From: Enoplolaimus lenunculus
Taxonomy: Eukaryota; Nematoda; Enoplea; Enoplida; Thoracostomopsidae
DNA: 64,000 nucleotides
NCBI GenBank assembly: GCA_030248215.1
Contig: JASANG010000932.1
Location: forward strand, 62,001-126,000
Reading direction: 5' to 3'
Part shown: in pieces, positions 1 through 16,021 of the stretch
Position numbering within the stretch: the first letter of the stretch is position 1
Layout: each line of letters opens with the position of its first letter
Translations under genes and position numbers: made by a program
The notes under the pieces: generated by a model
Databases searched by the model: none
What the model was told of the DNA's origin: nothing
What the model saw: only the letters and a program-made list of their open reading frames with translations

Positions 1-1744
1 ACAGATGTTGTTAGATATTTAAGTCTTAAATTCTTGTCTGCCATTATTAATTTGAGTAGTTTTTTATGTTTTAAATTTGAAGAATTTTCAAATATTTTAC
101 GCGAGATATTTCAATGTTAACCTGTTGTGCACCATCTGCCTATACGCTTTTTAGTCAAATTTACCAAAAACGCTACTGTTTAACAGCGTTTAAATCCCAC
201 ACTCGGTCTGTTTAAATAAAGTCGAACCGATACACAAGCATAATTGTGTCACAAAATTAGTATCTTTTTAGAACGCTAAAATAGCATTCTAAGTATTAAC
301 AGCGTGAACCAATCAAAATAAGTTTCAAAAATTTCCAAAATATTTCAGCAACCAATCAAAATGTTTTAAAATCGAAATATTTCTAAACGACACAGAGTAA
401 GAACGCGGAGCAAGGAGTTGTGGCAAGATTTCTACAGATAAATATTTTTTGCAACCAAAAATTCTTTTAAAGCTGAAACTTTTTGGCCAGGGGTGAGCCA
501 AAAATGTCCGTATGGAAAAGTTCTTTCCGTCAGTGACACCGGACACTGCAAATTTATTCTGAATAACAACACAAATCATAAAATATGTTGTTGAATCGCA
601 ACTAGCCAATGAAAATGCTTCTTTGAAAATATAAATTTTCATCACCCAATCAGAACAACGCGTACAAACCATCGAATATATTGTAGAATCGCAAATAGCC
701 AATGAAAATGACGCGTTGAAAATTGAATTTTTCATCAGCCAATCAGAACGTTTGAAAATGTTTAGTTTTAAAGTATAAAATTTTTAGTTTCTATTTTAAA
801 ATCTAAAACTACCGTAATTTCTAAATACTCTTGTAAGCAGTAATTGTGACGATTTGATGCTCGTTTTAATTGCTAAATTTAATCTGTTTTATGCCTTCTG
901 TATCGTCAGTTACGAGCCGTATACATTCCCGTTTCGACAGCGTCGACTTTTAGTCGAATACGTATCAGTTGTTACCTATTTTTGTTAGTCAAATACAGCA
1001 ATTAAAATTAAAAACATTTCGTATTTTTAAACGATTAGATTCTTACAGCGCAGTCCTGCAACTAGGGATTGTTACATAGAAATGGCCGAAAAATTTGAAC
1101 AAAAAATATCCAGCTTGTGGGTGGAAAAGGTTCACAGAATTCCGGGGACGCCAAATCAGTTTCTCAACTGTAGTTTTGGCATTGCATTTGTCTAAAAATT
1201 TAACAACTATCACCAGTTAGTGATAGGTTTTGAAACGAAATCAACTACGGTAATACTTGTGTTTTAGAAATGCAAACATATATATTATATATAATATATA
1301 TATTTATATATCTATATCTAATATATATTTATATATCTGTATATAATATATATTTATATATCTGCTAGGGCCACGCAAGTTCTATTAAAGCTGTTTGCTC
1401 TTTGACGGTAAAAAGTCACAATTATAAACGGGCGGAAATTGTTCAAATTTTAGTGCTTAATTTGTCAAAATTTAAATTTTAAACGTGTGAATCTTTTAAT
1501 TCATTTATTTAAAGTTAGATCAGATGGCAGCCTCAGGACGGCCGTAGGCAAACCATTTTAGGATGAATAAACACGCGAAGAAGTTTTGGCAAAGCGAACG
1601 TGGCGAGCAAAAAAATATTTTTACGCTAATTCTAGAAGCTATGAAAGTGATTTTTTTCTGGTTTTGCCAGAAAATTTGGGGATGGAATAAAACCGGCCAG
1701 TCTCCCATTTCATACGCATTTGGTTCTCTGCGTTCTAAAATATT
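1..1744. other. Upstream DNA with no gene seen; CCAAT-rich repeats and an AT microsatellite
   Basis: No convincing coding region is visible. Between about 305 and 755 there are at least six CCAAT boxes (mostly AGCCAATGA and GCCAATCAG). Part of this is an imperfect direct duplication of about 80-90 bp, with copies near 582-658 and 675-750. An AT-dinucleotide-rich stretch lies at 1277-1365. The core of an interspersed repeat (CACCAGTTAGTGATAGG) is at about 1211-1227. An open frame on the minus strand at 325-735 follows the duplicated repeat and has no recognisable domain. Confidence 0.5.
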
Positions 1745-2439
1745 GGTCCATGTATAGAACAGGGGCTTAGGCTTAGGCTTAGGAATAAGCTCATGCATAC
1801 GCTTAGGCTTAGGCTCAGGCTTAGGCTTATGCTTAGGCTTAGGAATAAGCTCATGCATACGCTTAGGCTTAGGCTTAAGCTTAGGATTAGGCTTAGGAAT
1901 AAGCTCATGCATACGCTTAGGCTTAGGCTTAGGCTGAGGCTTAAGAATAAGCTCATGCATACGCTTAGGCTTGGGCTTAGGCTTATGCTTAGGCTTAGGA
2001 ATAAGCTCATGCATACGCTTAGGCTTGGGCTTAGGCTTATGCTTAGGCTTAGGAATAAGCTCATGCATACGCTTAGGCTTAGGCTTAGGTTTAGGCTTAG
2101 GAATAAGCTCATGCATACGCTTAGGCTTAGGCTTAATCTTAGGCTTAGGCTTAGGCTTCGGAATAAGCTCATGCATACGCTTAGGCTTAGGCTTAGGTTT
2201 AGGCTTAGGAATAAGCTCATGCATACGCTTAGGCTTAGGCTTAGGTTTAGGCTTAGGAATAAGCTCATGCATACGCTTAGGCTTAGGCTTAGGTTTAGGC
2301 TTAGGAATAAGCTCATGCATACGCTTAGGCTTAGGCTTAATCTTAGGCTTAGGCTTAGGCTTCGGAATAAGCTCATGCATACGCTTAGGCTTAAGGATAT
2401 GCTTATACTACTGTTCCGGCCCTGTTCTATACATGGGCC
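1745..2439 (+). mobile_element. GGCC-type TIR element (family A) expanded into a TTAGGC minisatellite
   Basis: The left end reads GGTCCATGTATAGAACAGGG and the right end CCCTGTTCTATACATGGGCC, so the two form an inverted pair. The flanks are AAAATATT and AAAATACC, which fit a decayed 8-bp target duplication. The interior is about 12-13 units of (TTAGGC)n plus the spacer AATAAGCTCATGCATACGC. The unit is open in several frames on both strands, giving spurious Leu/Arg- and Lys/Pro-rich open frames. The long arm normally found beside the left terminus is missing, so the array starts almost directly after the TIR. Confidence 0.8.
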
Positions 2440-2509
2440 AAAATACCGATGCCAGTTTTTATTGCTAATTATTTCGTCTGCATTAAAACAATTCTATTTT
2501 AGAATATTC

Positions 2510-2645
2510 GGCCCATGTATAAAACTGGGCCGGATCGTTTTCCGGCGGGACTGTAATAGAGTCAGTTTAAGCTATAGACTAACGTTTTTGCTTAGGCTTA
2601 TGGATATGCTTATACTACTGTTCCGGGCCTGTTCTACACATGACC
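2510..2645 (+). mobile_element. GGCC-type TIR element (family A), short copy
   Basis: The element runs from GGCCCATGTATAAAACTGGG to the short arm ACTACTGTTCCGGGCCTG followed by TACACATGACC. It keeps the family core (GACTGTAATAGAGTCAG, then TTTTTGCTTAGGC) but only one or two TTAGGC hexamers. It lies 70 bp from the expanded copy at 1745-2439. Confidence 0.75.
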
Positions 2646-3703
2646 GAAAATTTTGTTCCGTTCCACCGCGAGACAGCAATAGTAAACCGATAGCAAAGTA
2701 ATCCAAAGTCAACTTTATGGCTTAGACTTTAACATTAGGCTTAGGCTAATGTTTTGTCTTCGATTCGTATTACTATTTCGTTGGTTTGCTTGTTTGAAAA
2801 CCAAAGCTAACTGATGATAGGTGCTTAAGCGTTCGACTGACAATTTTTGAAAAATTAAACAAAGCAAGTCCAAACCAGTAACCTACAGTGTATAAGATTT
2901 CAAAACGCTTATAAGGGGGTAATATTCTACAACAATTGAACTTAAAACCGTTTTTTGGTCTGTTTCAAAAGCCTTCGCTAACTGGTGACAGGGGCTAAAT
3001 TTTGGACCCCGTAGAAAATTTTCAACCTTGATCGCAAGTCATCAAAAAGCCTTGAGTGCCCTTCCTGAAAATTTTAGCCCCCCTTGCATGGTAAGTTGGC
3101 TACTGGCCTGCCCATGAGGATCCCCATTCTCATGACGTCACCGTAAAATAGAAGTGATCCAATGACGTGACTCTCGCCTTTTTCGTTTTTAACCCCAACG
3201 GAAATTGTAGTTTTGTCGATATAAAAATGGTAAATTGAACCATGGTATCCTAAATTTACGTTAATGTTGCCGACATTATGTACAAATATATACAAGGTCA
3301 CGGTATAATTAAGTGCTACACCATATAAACCTTGTTTACTTCAAACTTTGCAAATATTACCACACCAGTATGGTCAAGTAAAATAATTATTGTATTCAGT
3401 TGACTCGGACAAAGTCAAACCAAGAACAACCAGTCAAAACCAGTTTGCATTCGAGCAGTTGTTTGTACTGTCGAGTCTTCCAATCAAAATCAGTTTGCAT
3501 TCCAATCGCTGTTTGGACTGACCAATAACAACTATTGTTGTTTCGGACGTTCCAGTTGACAACTTGAAGCCAGACAGCTGTTCGGGGCACGACATATTAA
3601 TATATATATTTTTGATTTTTAGCACCGAATTGAATCTCAATTATTTCACTTAATTTCGGACCAAAATATATTAATTTTTATATTTTTGTTATTTTTTGAA
3701 AAA
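2646..3703. other. Region directly upstream of ovo
   Basis: A degenerate copy of interspersed family I lies at about 3004-3113, with the core TCAACCTTGATCGCAAGTCA and an end in TTGGCTACTGGCC. A 50-bp direct duplication containing CAGTTTGCATTC lies at about 3425-3530. No coding exon is recognised. A pyrimidine-rich AG at 3620-3622 could be the acceptor of a 5' UTR exon or a trans-splice site, but nothing else supports this. The ovo promoter should lie here; I cannot define a TATA box among the TA-rich stretches at 3598-3611. Confidence 0.4.
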
Positions 3704-9337
<5,634 letters not shown>

Positions 9338-9430
9338 CAACAACAACAACATAACAAAAATAACAACCAACGACAACAACAACAACCAACAACAACAACA
9401 ATCAACAACAACAACAACAGCAGCAGCAGC

Positions 9431-9486
<56 letters not shown>

Positions 9487-9833
9487 CCAACAACAACGAA
9501 CAACAACAACAACAACAACAACAACAGCAAAAACCAACAACAACAACGAACCACAACAACAGCAACAACCAGCAAGAACAACAACACCAGCAGCAGAAGC
9601 AACAATAACAACAACAACGAACAACAACAACAACAACCAACAACAACAACGAACAACAACAACAGCAGCAGCAAAAGCAGAAACAACAACAACAACAACA
9701 ACCAACAACAACAACAACAACGAACAGCAACAACAACAACAACAACAACAACAACCAACAACAACAACAGCAGCAGCAAAAGCAGAAACAACAACAACAA
9801 CAACAACCAACAACAACAACAACAACGAACAGC

Positions 9834-9865
<32 letters not shown>

Positions 9866-10040
9866 CCAACAACAACAACAGCAGCAGCAGCAGCAACAAC
9901 AACCAACAACATCAGCAGCAGCAACAACAACCAGCAACAACAACAGCAGAAACAACAACAACAGCAGCAGCAGCAAAAGCAGAAACAACAACAACAACAA
10001 CCAACAACAACAACAACCAACAACAACAACAACGAACAGC

Positions 10041-10105
<65 letters not shown>

Positions 10106-10229
10106 CCAACAACAACAACAGCAGCAGCAGCAACAACCAACAACATCAGCAGCAGCAACAACAACCAGCAACAACAACAGCAGAAACAACAACAACAACA
10201 ACAGCAGCAGAAACAACAGCAGCAACAAC

Positions 10230-10437
10230 ATTGCGGCAAAGCGACTCCAGTGAAAATATCAAAAATAAATCAAGTGACAGTATATGCAATTTATTAAAAC
10301 CATACAACTGTAGTGACCTCAATAAGAGAAACGGGGTAACAAGAAAGGTTTCTATTTTGAGTCACCATCAATATGAACCTGTATACCTAAAAGAGAACAA
10401 ACCAGAACAATGGCCTGTACTGCTCAACTATGTTTAA
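10230..10437 (+). other. Open segment after the CAA tract, possible alternative ovo C-terminal exon
   Basis: An open frame follows the CAA tract and encodes about 69 residues (beginning RQSDSSENIKNKSSDS, ending at a stop at 10435-10437). It is in a different frame from the ovo exon 5 reading. The only GT within the first part of the tract is a weak donor (ACAGTAACC) about 15 bases before the ovo stop, and many CAG acceptors precede 10230. A spliced connection is therefore possible but not shown. No domain is recognised; it may simply be 3' UTR. Confidence 0.25.
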
Positions 10438-10574
10438 CAGTAATCAACAAAAATGTTTCGTAGCAAATCAGTTCTGTCCAAACGAAAGATAAAATGAAAG
10501 GTGTTTAGTCTTAATATAACATTATTAGAGACTTAGAAAAATAATTAACATTTCACAATCGAATAACTAAAGTG

Positions 10575-10631
10575 TACCTGCTGGAGAGGCAAAATAAATA
10601 TCAGTTCCGCATCTTATTCGGGTCACTACAG
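10575..10631 (-). mobile_element. Fragment of Tc1/mariner-like MITE family D
   Basis: It matches the terminal 55-60 bp of family D on the opposite strand and ends TCTTATTCGGGTCACTACAG before TA. The AATAAA it contains (about 10594) could serve as a polyadenylation signal for ovo by chance. Confidence 0.6.
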
Positions 10632-13190
10632 TAATACAACTTGAGAACAATTTCATTAATATATGCATTTCAACAATTGTGATGTAACATTAGTGATTAA
10701 AGCATATATATCTCGTGTTGCTATCTCGAATGCCAAAACGGCCGACTCCTTTTCTTTCTAAAAGGCCTAAATCCAATCCGCCATCACAGTTCATAAAAGT
10801 TTTACGCTTTCGGTGCAATTCAGGTTCAGTATTGTGTTATTCACGTTTATTTGGTTTCTCGCTAGCTTCCATCGCATCTTTTCTGCTTTATGTATTACGG
10901 ATAGCGTAATTTTTGACAGTAATCCCTTAAAACTTTCTAGCGTTTTTATAACAGCGAGGTCGTCTCTGTTATTAGTCAATTTAACGATCTCAGCATTGCA
11001 GGGTACAACCGGAGGTTGGCCACCGGCTCCGCCAAAGAAAATCGTCATCTCCGGCATAAAATCGACGTCTCCGGCACTGGCACAAAATCGACCTCTCCAG
11101 CTCCGGCACCAAATCGACCTTCGATTACGGTAGAATTTTTTCGGAGGTCCGGCAATTTTGGTAGTGAAATTTTTTTAAAGTTTCAAAAATTTCTTCATTC
11201 AATGCGTCCGACTGTAAGTTTTGATACAGTTTTGAAAACAAATTGTTGGGATTTCTTCAAAAATAAATTTCAAACCAAAATTTTTAGCAACACTTTAACA
11301 GATATAGGCTAAACTTAACAAACTAAACATTGTTTAATCTACTTATACACACAATCAATTGTCATATATTCAAGAAATACAGTCTGAAATTTAAGAGAAT
11401 TGTGTCTTAATACAGACTCCACACGCACATATGTCATGCATTTCAGACGTTTATTTCTTAAATTTTTCAGAAATATGGGTCTGAAATTTTGAGACTTTAA
11501 TGTCTGATATTCTTGAAATACACGACAAAGATTTTCCACGAAAACGACTCCAAAATTGGGGCTCATGCTCAACCAAGTACTTCAATTTTACAACCTAAGA
11601 TACGTCCAATACGTAAATTTAAGTTGCTTTGAGCCTGAGCTCAAAACGAAATATCTTTGAAATTCGATTATTTATATACCCTTTTAAGAATACAAACGGA
11701 GCAACTTTTTTTACATACATCAAATTATGCAAATTAGTTTTGAATATAAAACAAATATTTCTTGAAAGGAAGAAATTTATGTCTTATAAATTGGCAAAAG
11801 TAAATTTCTTAAATATAAGACATTTGTGTTTTAACCATTTCAGATAGAAATTTTTGAGTTGTTTAATGCTATCGTGTGAAATACCAGACATTTATGTCTT
11901 GAAAATTTAAGAAAGCGGAAGTCTTGAAATTTCGAGACAATTTATTTTGTGTGTGTCATTTTGTGTCGTTCGCGCCTTCACCGTTGGATTCGTCAAAGTT
12001 TGTTGACTTCCGGTTTCTGTTCGGACTGTGGCATGTGGGCACGTCGATGGAGTAACAGGCAACACAATTCTTGGTGGTAGGAACACAATGGTTTTAGATT
12101 TCATGGTAAAGGATCGAGAGGGGCGTCTGGGTGGTAAACGGCACCGCGCGGCATAGAAAACTACAAATTTTCTGTCCTATCATTTTGATGCCTTCATCAT
12201 CACCGCAAACTTTATCGCGTTTTATAATTTAAGAATTAATTTAGTCTGTGAGAGTTGTGTCTGCTGAAACGTCTTTGAGGTCTTAAAAGTATATGGCTTC
12301 GTGTTAAAAACCGATCAAATATTATTTTACACTGCTGGATATACTAGGAAGCCGGTTTTGCGCAATGCGCAATTGTTAGCGAATGCACTAATATCTTCAC
12401 GCAGATTTTCTTTTCATACAACAACCATCATGTTTATGTTTTAAGAAGGGAGACGACCACGTCTACCAGCGTTATCCAAGCGAGCGTATCAAACGAGAAT
12501 TTTTTTAGACTCATGCAGTTTACTGTATGCTACAGCCTATCAAAGTGCCTTTTTCGAACCTTTCAAGAAATTTGGGAAGGGGTGTTTGGAAACGGTCTGG
12601 ATACATTATAATCTTGCGGATCGCACATGAACGCAATTTTAGACTTGTAACCAATGAAAATTTTCGCTGGGCGGTAGGACCGTACCCGTAGCCAAGGGAT
12701 GGCAAGGGTCGCTCAACTTCTAAGGTAAAATTTTGGCCTCGTAGAAAATTTTCAACTTTGAGTGTAAAGTCAACAAAAACCCTTGTACTGTAATGACCGG
12801 AATAAGAGGGGGATTGATATTTATTTGATTTCAGCAGAGGGTACACCCTGTTATTCGGTTATGGACTGTTATTTATTTTTAACCCACCCTCTGCTGTTCG
12901 TTGCTTCTGGTATATATCCGGTATTGCAATTATCCGTTGAATTAAATATTTCAGTTATGAAACGCAAAAATTGTAAGGTGGGGACCTTATCATTTTATCA
13001 TCAAAAAATTTCCTTAGGGATAAAAATTGTAAATAATTACCTTACCGTTCTATCACAAAAAATTCTGCTGGAAAAAATGTGTTTTTGCAAAAATATTTTC
13101 TGAGAGGAAAAAATTGCAAGATAGGGACCTTACCATTTTAACACAAAAAAATTATCTGACAGGGAAATGCTGGATCCGTTAGTGATTACA
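10632..13190. other. Intergenic stretch without a recognised gene
   Basis: Apart from family L at 11347-11956, it holds a family D copy starting at 12788 (CTGTAATGACCGGAATAAGA, degenerate to about 12950) and a family I piece at about 12655-12785. A GC-richer stretch at 11016-11130 has repeated CTCCGGCAC words. A minus-strand open frame at 10791-11057 has ordinary amino-acid composition but no domain that I recognise. Confidence 0.4.
11347..11956. mobile_element. Unclassified palindromic MITE (family L)
   Basis: Termini ACACACAATCAATTGTC and GACAATTTATTTTGTGTGTGT are inverted repeats. The interior contains repeated words such as GTCTGAAAT, TTCTTAAAT and AGACATTTATGTCTTGAAA in both orientations. 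Not coding; the short open frames inside have no domain. Confidence 0.5.
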
Positions 13191-13192
13191 AA

Positions 13193-13374
13193 ACAGGTTA
13201 CCAGTGAGTTGATTTTAACTCATCCTGATTTAATTAATCAACTCCACCGGAATCAATTCAACTCAGAGTGAGAATCAAGTCAACTCAGAGTGAGTTAATC
13301 TTAGCATTTATTAACTCAAAAATAACTAACGATTCGTCTGAGTTGATTAATTAACTCATTGAAATTATACAGTG
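13193..13374. mobile_element. Palindromic MITE family E (GAGTTGATT/AATCAACTC)
   Basis: Dense alternation of GAGTTGATT and AATCAACTC words, ending in ATTATACAGTG. The left terminus is worn. Same family as 14062-14471, 31026-31277, 31401-31859, 32169-32341 and 50518-50753. Confidence 0.6.
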
Positions 13375-13626
13375 TAGTTTGCCACACGAACAATAGTCGT
13401 ATTTGATTTTTACTGTTTTCTTGCACGATGTTTACAAGGTTGATAGCCTAATATTGAGTTTCATACACTTACCATCATATCCGTGTTTTTACTATATTCA
13501 GCGAATTTAAGGTCAAAACTAACAAGCCTATTTAGCCTAAGCTGGTAATTATGCATGATTAGGTATGGCAATAAATATCACGCGTCTAAACAAACATTCA
13601 TTCTGAATAGTCAGATCTCATAGAGG

Positions 13627-13809
13627 CATGGGCCCGTAGCCAAGCGGGTCCAGGGAGACTCAGGGTCCAGGGAGACTCAGCCCCCCAGGAAAATCTTTGC
13701 CCCCCTAGAAAATTTCAACCTTGATTGCAAGTCATTAAAAACCTTTGAATGCCCCTCCTGACAAATTTTTAGCCTTTCCCTCTAGCAAGTTGAGCTAGTT
13801 ACAGGCCTT
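13627..13809. mobile_element. Interspersed repeat family I
   Basis: The left end GGGCCCGTAGCCAAGCGGG and the right end TTGAGCTAGTTACAGGCC are imperfect inverted repeats. The interior has the family core TCAACCTTGATTGCAAGTCA. Other copies or pieces: 3004-3113, 12655-12785, 16305-16470, 25800-25905, 38181-38261, 39593-39745, 45117-45341 and 49500-49640. Confidence 0.55.
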
Positions 13810-14061
13810 TAGAAGCATTTGAATATGGCAGCAACATCTGTTGCGAGTCGCCAGTTAATGCTTAGTTTAAGCGTTGTGTAAGCCGAATTTCGGTTCGGAA
13901 AAATATAACTAAAGTCAAAAACAAAAGAGTATGAAAGCGTTTGTAGGTTTAAGATGAAAAATATTAATTGCTTAATTATAACCTTTTCAAGGACGAATAT
14001 ATTCTATTTCATCATAAATCTAATTTCAAGCTGTAATTCGAACTACCAGTACATTGTATTA

Positions 14062-14471
14062 TAAGTTCCTCTCAGTTGATTTTAACGACCAGTGTAAAAA
14101 CAGAGGCGGAACAGTATTATAAACATATTCCTAAGCCTAAGCCTAAACCTAAGCGAAACAAAAAATTAGTCTAAAGCTTAAAGTTTACTCTATTCTAGTG
14201 CCACAGAAAACTCTTCCGCCCCTGATCTTTACATGGGCCATTTTAACTCATAATGAGTTGAATGGCTCAGTCTGAGTGAGGACTATCAGAACTCAAAATT
14301 TAGAGTTCATTCAAATCATTCTGATGTAAATCAATCAACTTTACCAGAATCAACTTAACTCTGAGTAAAAATCAACGAAACTCGTAGTGAGCTAAAGCTG
14401 TCTGTTGTAAACTCAGAAATAAACTAACTTTCCGTCTGAATTGAATAATTAACTCATTGGAATTTGCAGTG
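14062..14471. mobile_element. MITE family E interrupted by a family A element
   Basis: The outer element starts near AAGTTCCTCTCAGTTGATT and ends in GGAATTTGCAGTG. It is split by the family A copy at 14087-14239, so this family E copy is the older of the two. Confidence 0.65.
14087..14239 (-). mobile_element. GGCC-type TIR element (family A) nested in a family E MITE
   Basis: It runs from GACCAGTGTAAAAACAGAGG to CCTGATCTTTACATGGGCC. It is flanked by an exact 8-bp direct repeat, ATTTTAAC, at 14079-14086 and 14240-14247. The duplicated octamer is part of family E sequence, which proves the order of insertion. Confidence 0.88.
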
Positions 14472-14949
14472 TATATATGTTGGCTGGGAGGTGTTTACCA
14501 TAACTATTCAGTTATTGACGCTTGACTCTCGAACCAAACGGGGGTTCATCTTACGTGTTGTGGAAATTTTATATTCGTGCAATAATTGCTAAAATTTGTG
14601 CATTTATTGCACGTACCAACTATTTGCAATTTAGTTGCTCATAGTATACTCCATGCGGTAAAAAAGTTGAACCAGGTTTGTATTTTATCATATTTTTCCA
14701 GCACTTACTCGAAGTAGTAGGGAGTAACCTACTGCGCACCTTTTCATATAAGCCGCATAGTTTAAAATAAAAACTCTGTAGCTTATTATGTTTTGACCAA
14801 AATTTGTCAGAAAAACAACTAACTTTACCTTTCTAAGCAGAAATAATTGTGTCTTAATTATATTTCATAAAACTGTTTATTCTACTGTTTCTGCTGATTC
14901 CACGGCTGGCTGACTAGTTTAGCTTAAACGGCCAAGGGTCTATTCCTCA

Positions 14950-15197
14950 GGCCCATGTAAAGATCAGGTGCGGAACGCTTTTCTGTGGGCCCCAATAGAG
15001 TAAGCTTATGCTTTAGACTAATATTTTTGCTTAGCTTAGGCTTAGGCTAACGCTTAGGCTTAGGAATATGTTCGTTGTTACGCTTATGCTTAGGCTTAGG
15101 CTTAGGAATATGCTCAGCTTACGCTTAGGCTAAGGCTTAGGCTTAAGCTTAAGAATATGCTTATACTACTGTTCCGCTCATGTTCTTTACATTAGCC
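14950..15197 (+). mobile_element. GGCC-type TIR element (family A)
   Basis: Ends GGCCCATGTAAAGATCAGG and CATGTTCTTTACATTAGCC. TTAGGC runs are separated by AATATGTTCGTTGTTACGC-like spacers. Flanks ATTCCTCA and ATGCCTAA match at 6 of 8. Confidence 0.8.
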
Positions 15198-15380
15198 ATG
15201 CCTAATAATCCACATTTTTTCGTCACACCGTGAGAAACAATGCCTGTCTTGAATAATTGTTAAGAAATTGCAACATCTTAGTTTACAAGCAAACGTTTTA
15301 GTTGTTTTTGGTGAAGTCTTAAACCTTAATCCAATTTAAGTCATTAACTAATGTATTTAGTAAAACCTTTTAGAATAGAC

Positions 15381-15383
<3 letters not shown>

Positions 15384-15461
<78 letters not shown>
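15384..15461. repeat. (AT)n microsatellite
   Basis: About 78 bp of uninterrupted TA dinucleotides. It is followed by a GC-rich remnant with CCGTGCGTCACCGT words (15463-15600), like the interior of family G elements. Confidence 0.95.
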
Positions 15462-15464
<3 letters not shown>

Positions 15465-15800
15465 CCGTGCGTCACCGTGCGTCACCATACGGTATCGTAC
15501 TGACACGATTAATTCGTTTGCAGTACCTCACGGTAACGAACGGCGACAGACGGCGTTGGACAGTGACAAACGGCGCCTGACGTCATAAAAAGTTTAGCGT
15601 CACTATTAGAAGGTACCAGATCAGCATTCTCAGTTGTGTGTGACACCTAATGCTATCTTTCGAACGGTACCCAGGTGTACGATATGTGCATTTACTGCGA
15701 GAGATCAAACAAAATTTTCTCCAGCATTGAAAGCATTCTATGCTTAAATCAGACTTATTTGTTAAGACATTAATATTAAACGCGTTATTTCATTGAAACT

Positions 15801-16021
15801 CACTGCAAAAAATGGTGCGTCAAATTGACTCTCTTCGAAATTGGCTTTTTCGCACTATACAAACTTTAGTCAAATGAGACTCTGCCATAGTCAAATTCAA
15901 CACACTGAGTGACCCGAGTGCGTTGAATGTGACTCTGGCAGAGTCGAATTTGACTCAGTTTATGTAGTAGCGTTGAGCCTATTTCGGAGAGAGTTAATTT
16001 GACTCATTATTTTTTGCACTG
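15801..16021. mobile_element. Palindromic MITE family F (AGTCAAATTGACTC)
   Basis: Ends CACTGCAAAAAATGGTG and CATTATTTTTTGCACTG are inverted. Subterminal GTCAAATTGACTCTC and GAGAGTTAATTTGACTC also pair, so nearly the whole element is one palindrome. Other copies: 21069-21291, 21543-21752, 49159-49321 and a half copy at 26712-26815. Confidence 0.75.

Noticed and set aside
325-735. 136-codon minus-strand frame as a gene
   Set aside because: Internally repetitive because of the duplicated CCAAT block, with no domain and no splice-linked neighbours.
1520-2701. Long open frames on both strands (Lys/Pro/His-, Leu/Arg- and Ser/Leu-rich proteins)
   Set aside because: They are products of the TTAGGC minisatellite, open in several frames at once; the unit length rather than selection keeps them open.
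12783-13103. 106-codon plus-strand frame
   Set aside because: Begins inside a family D MITE and has no domain.
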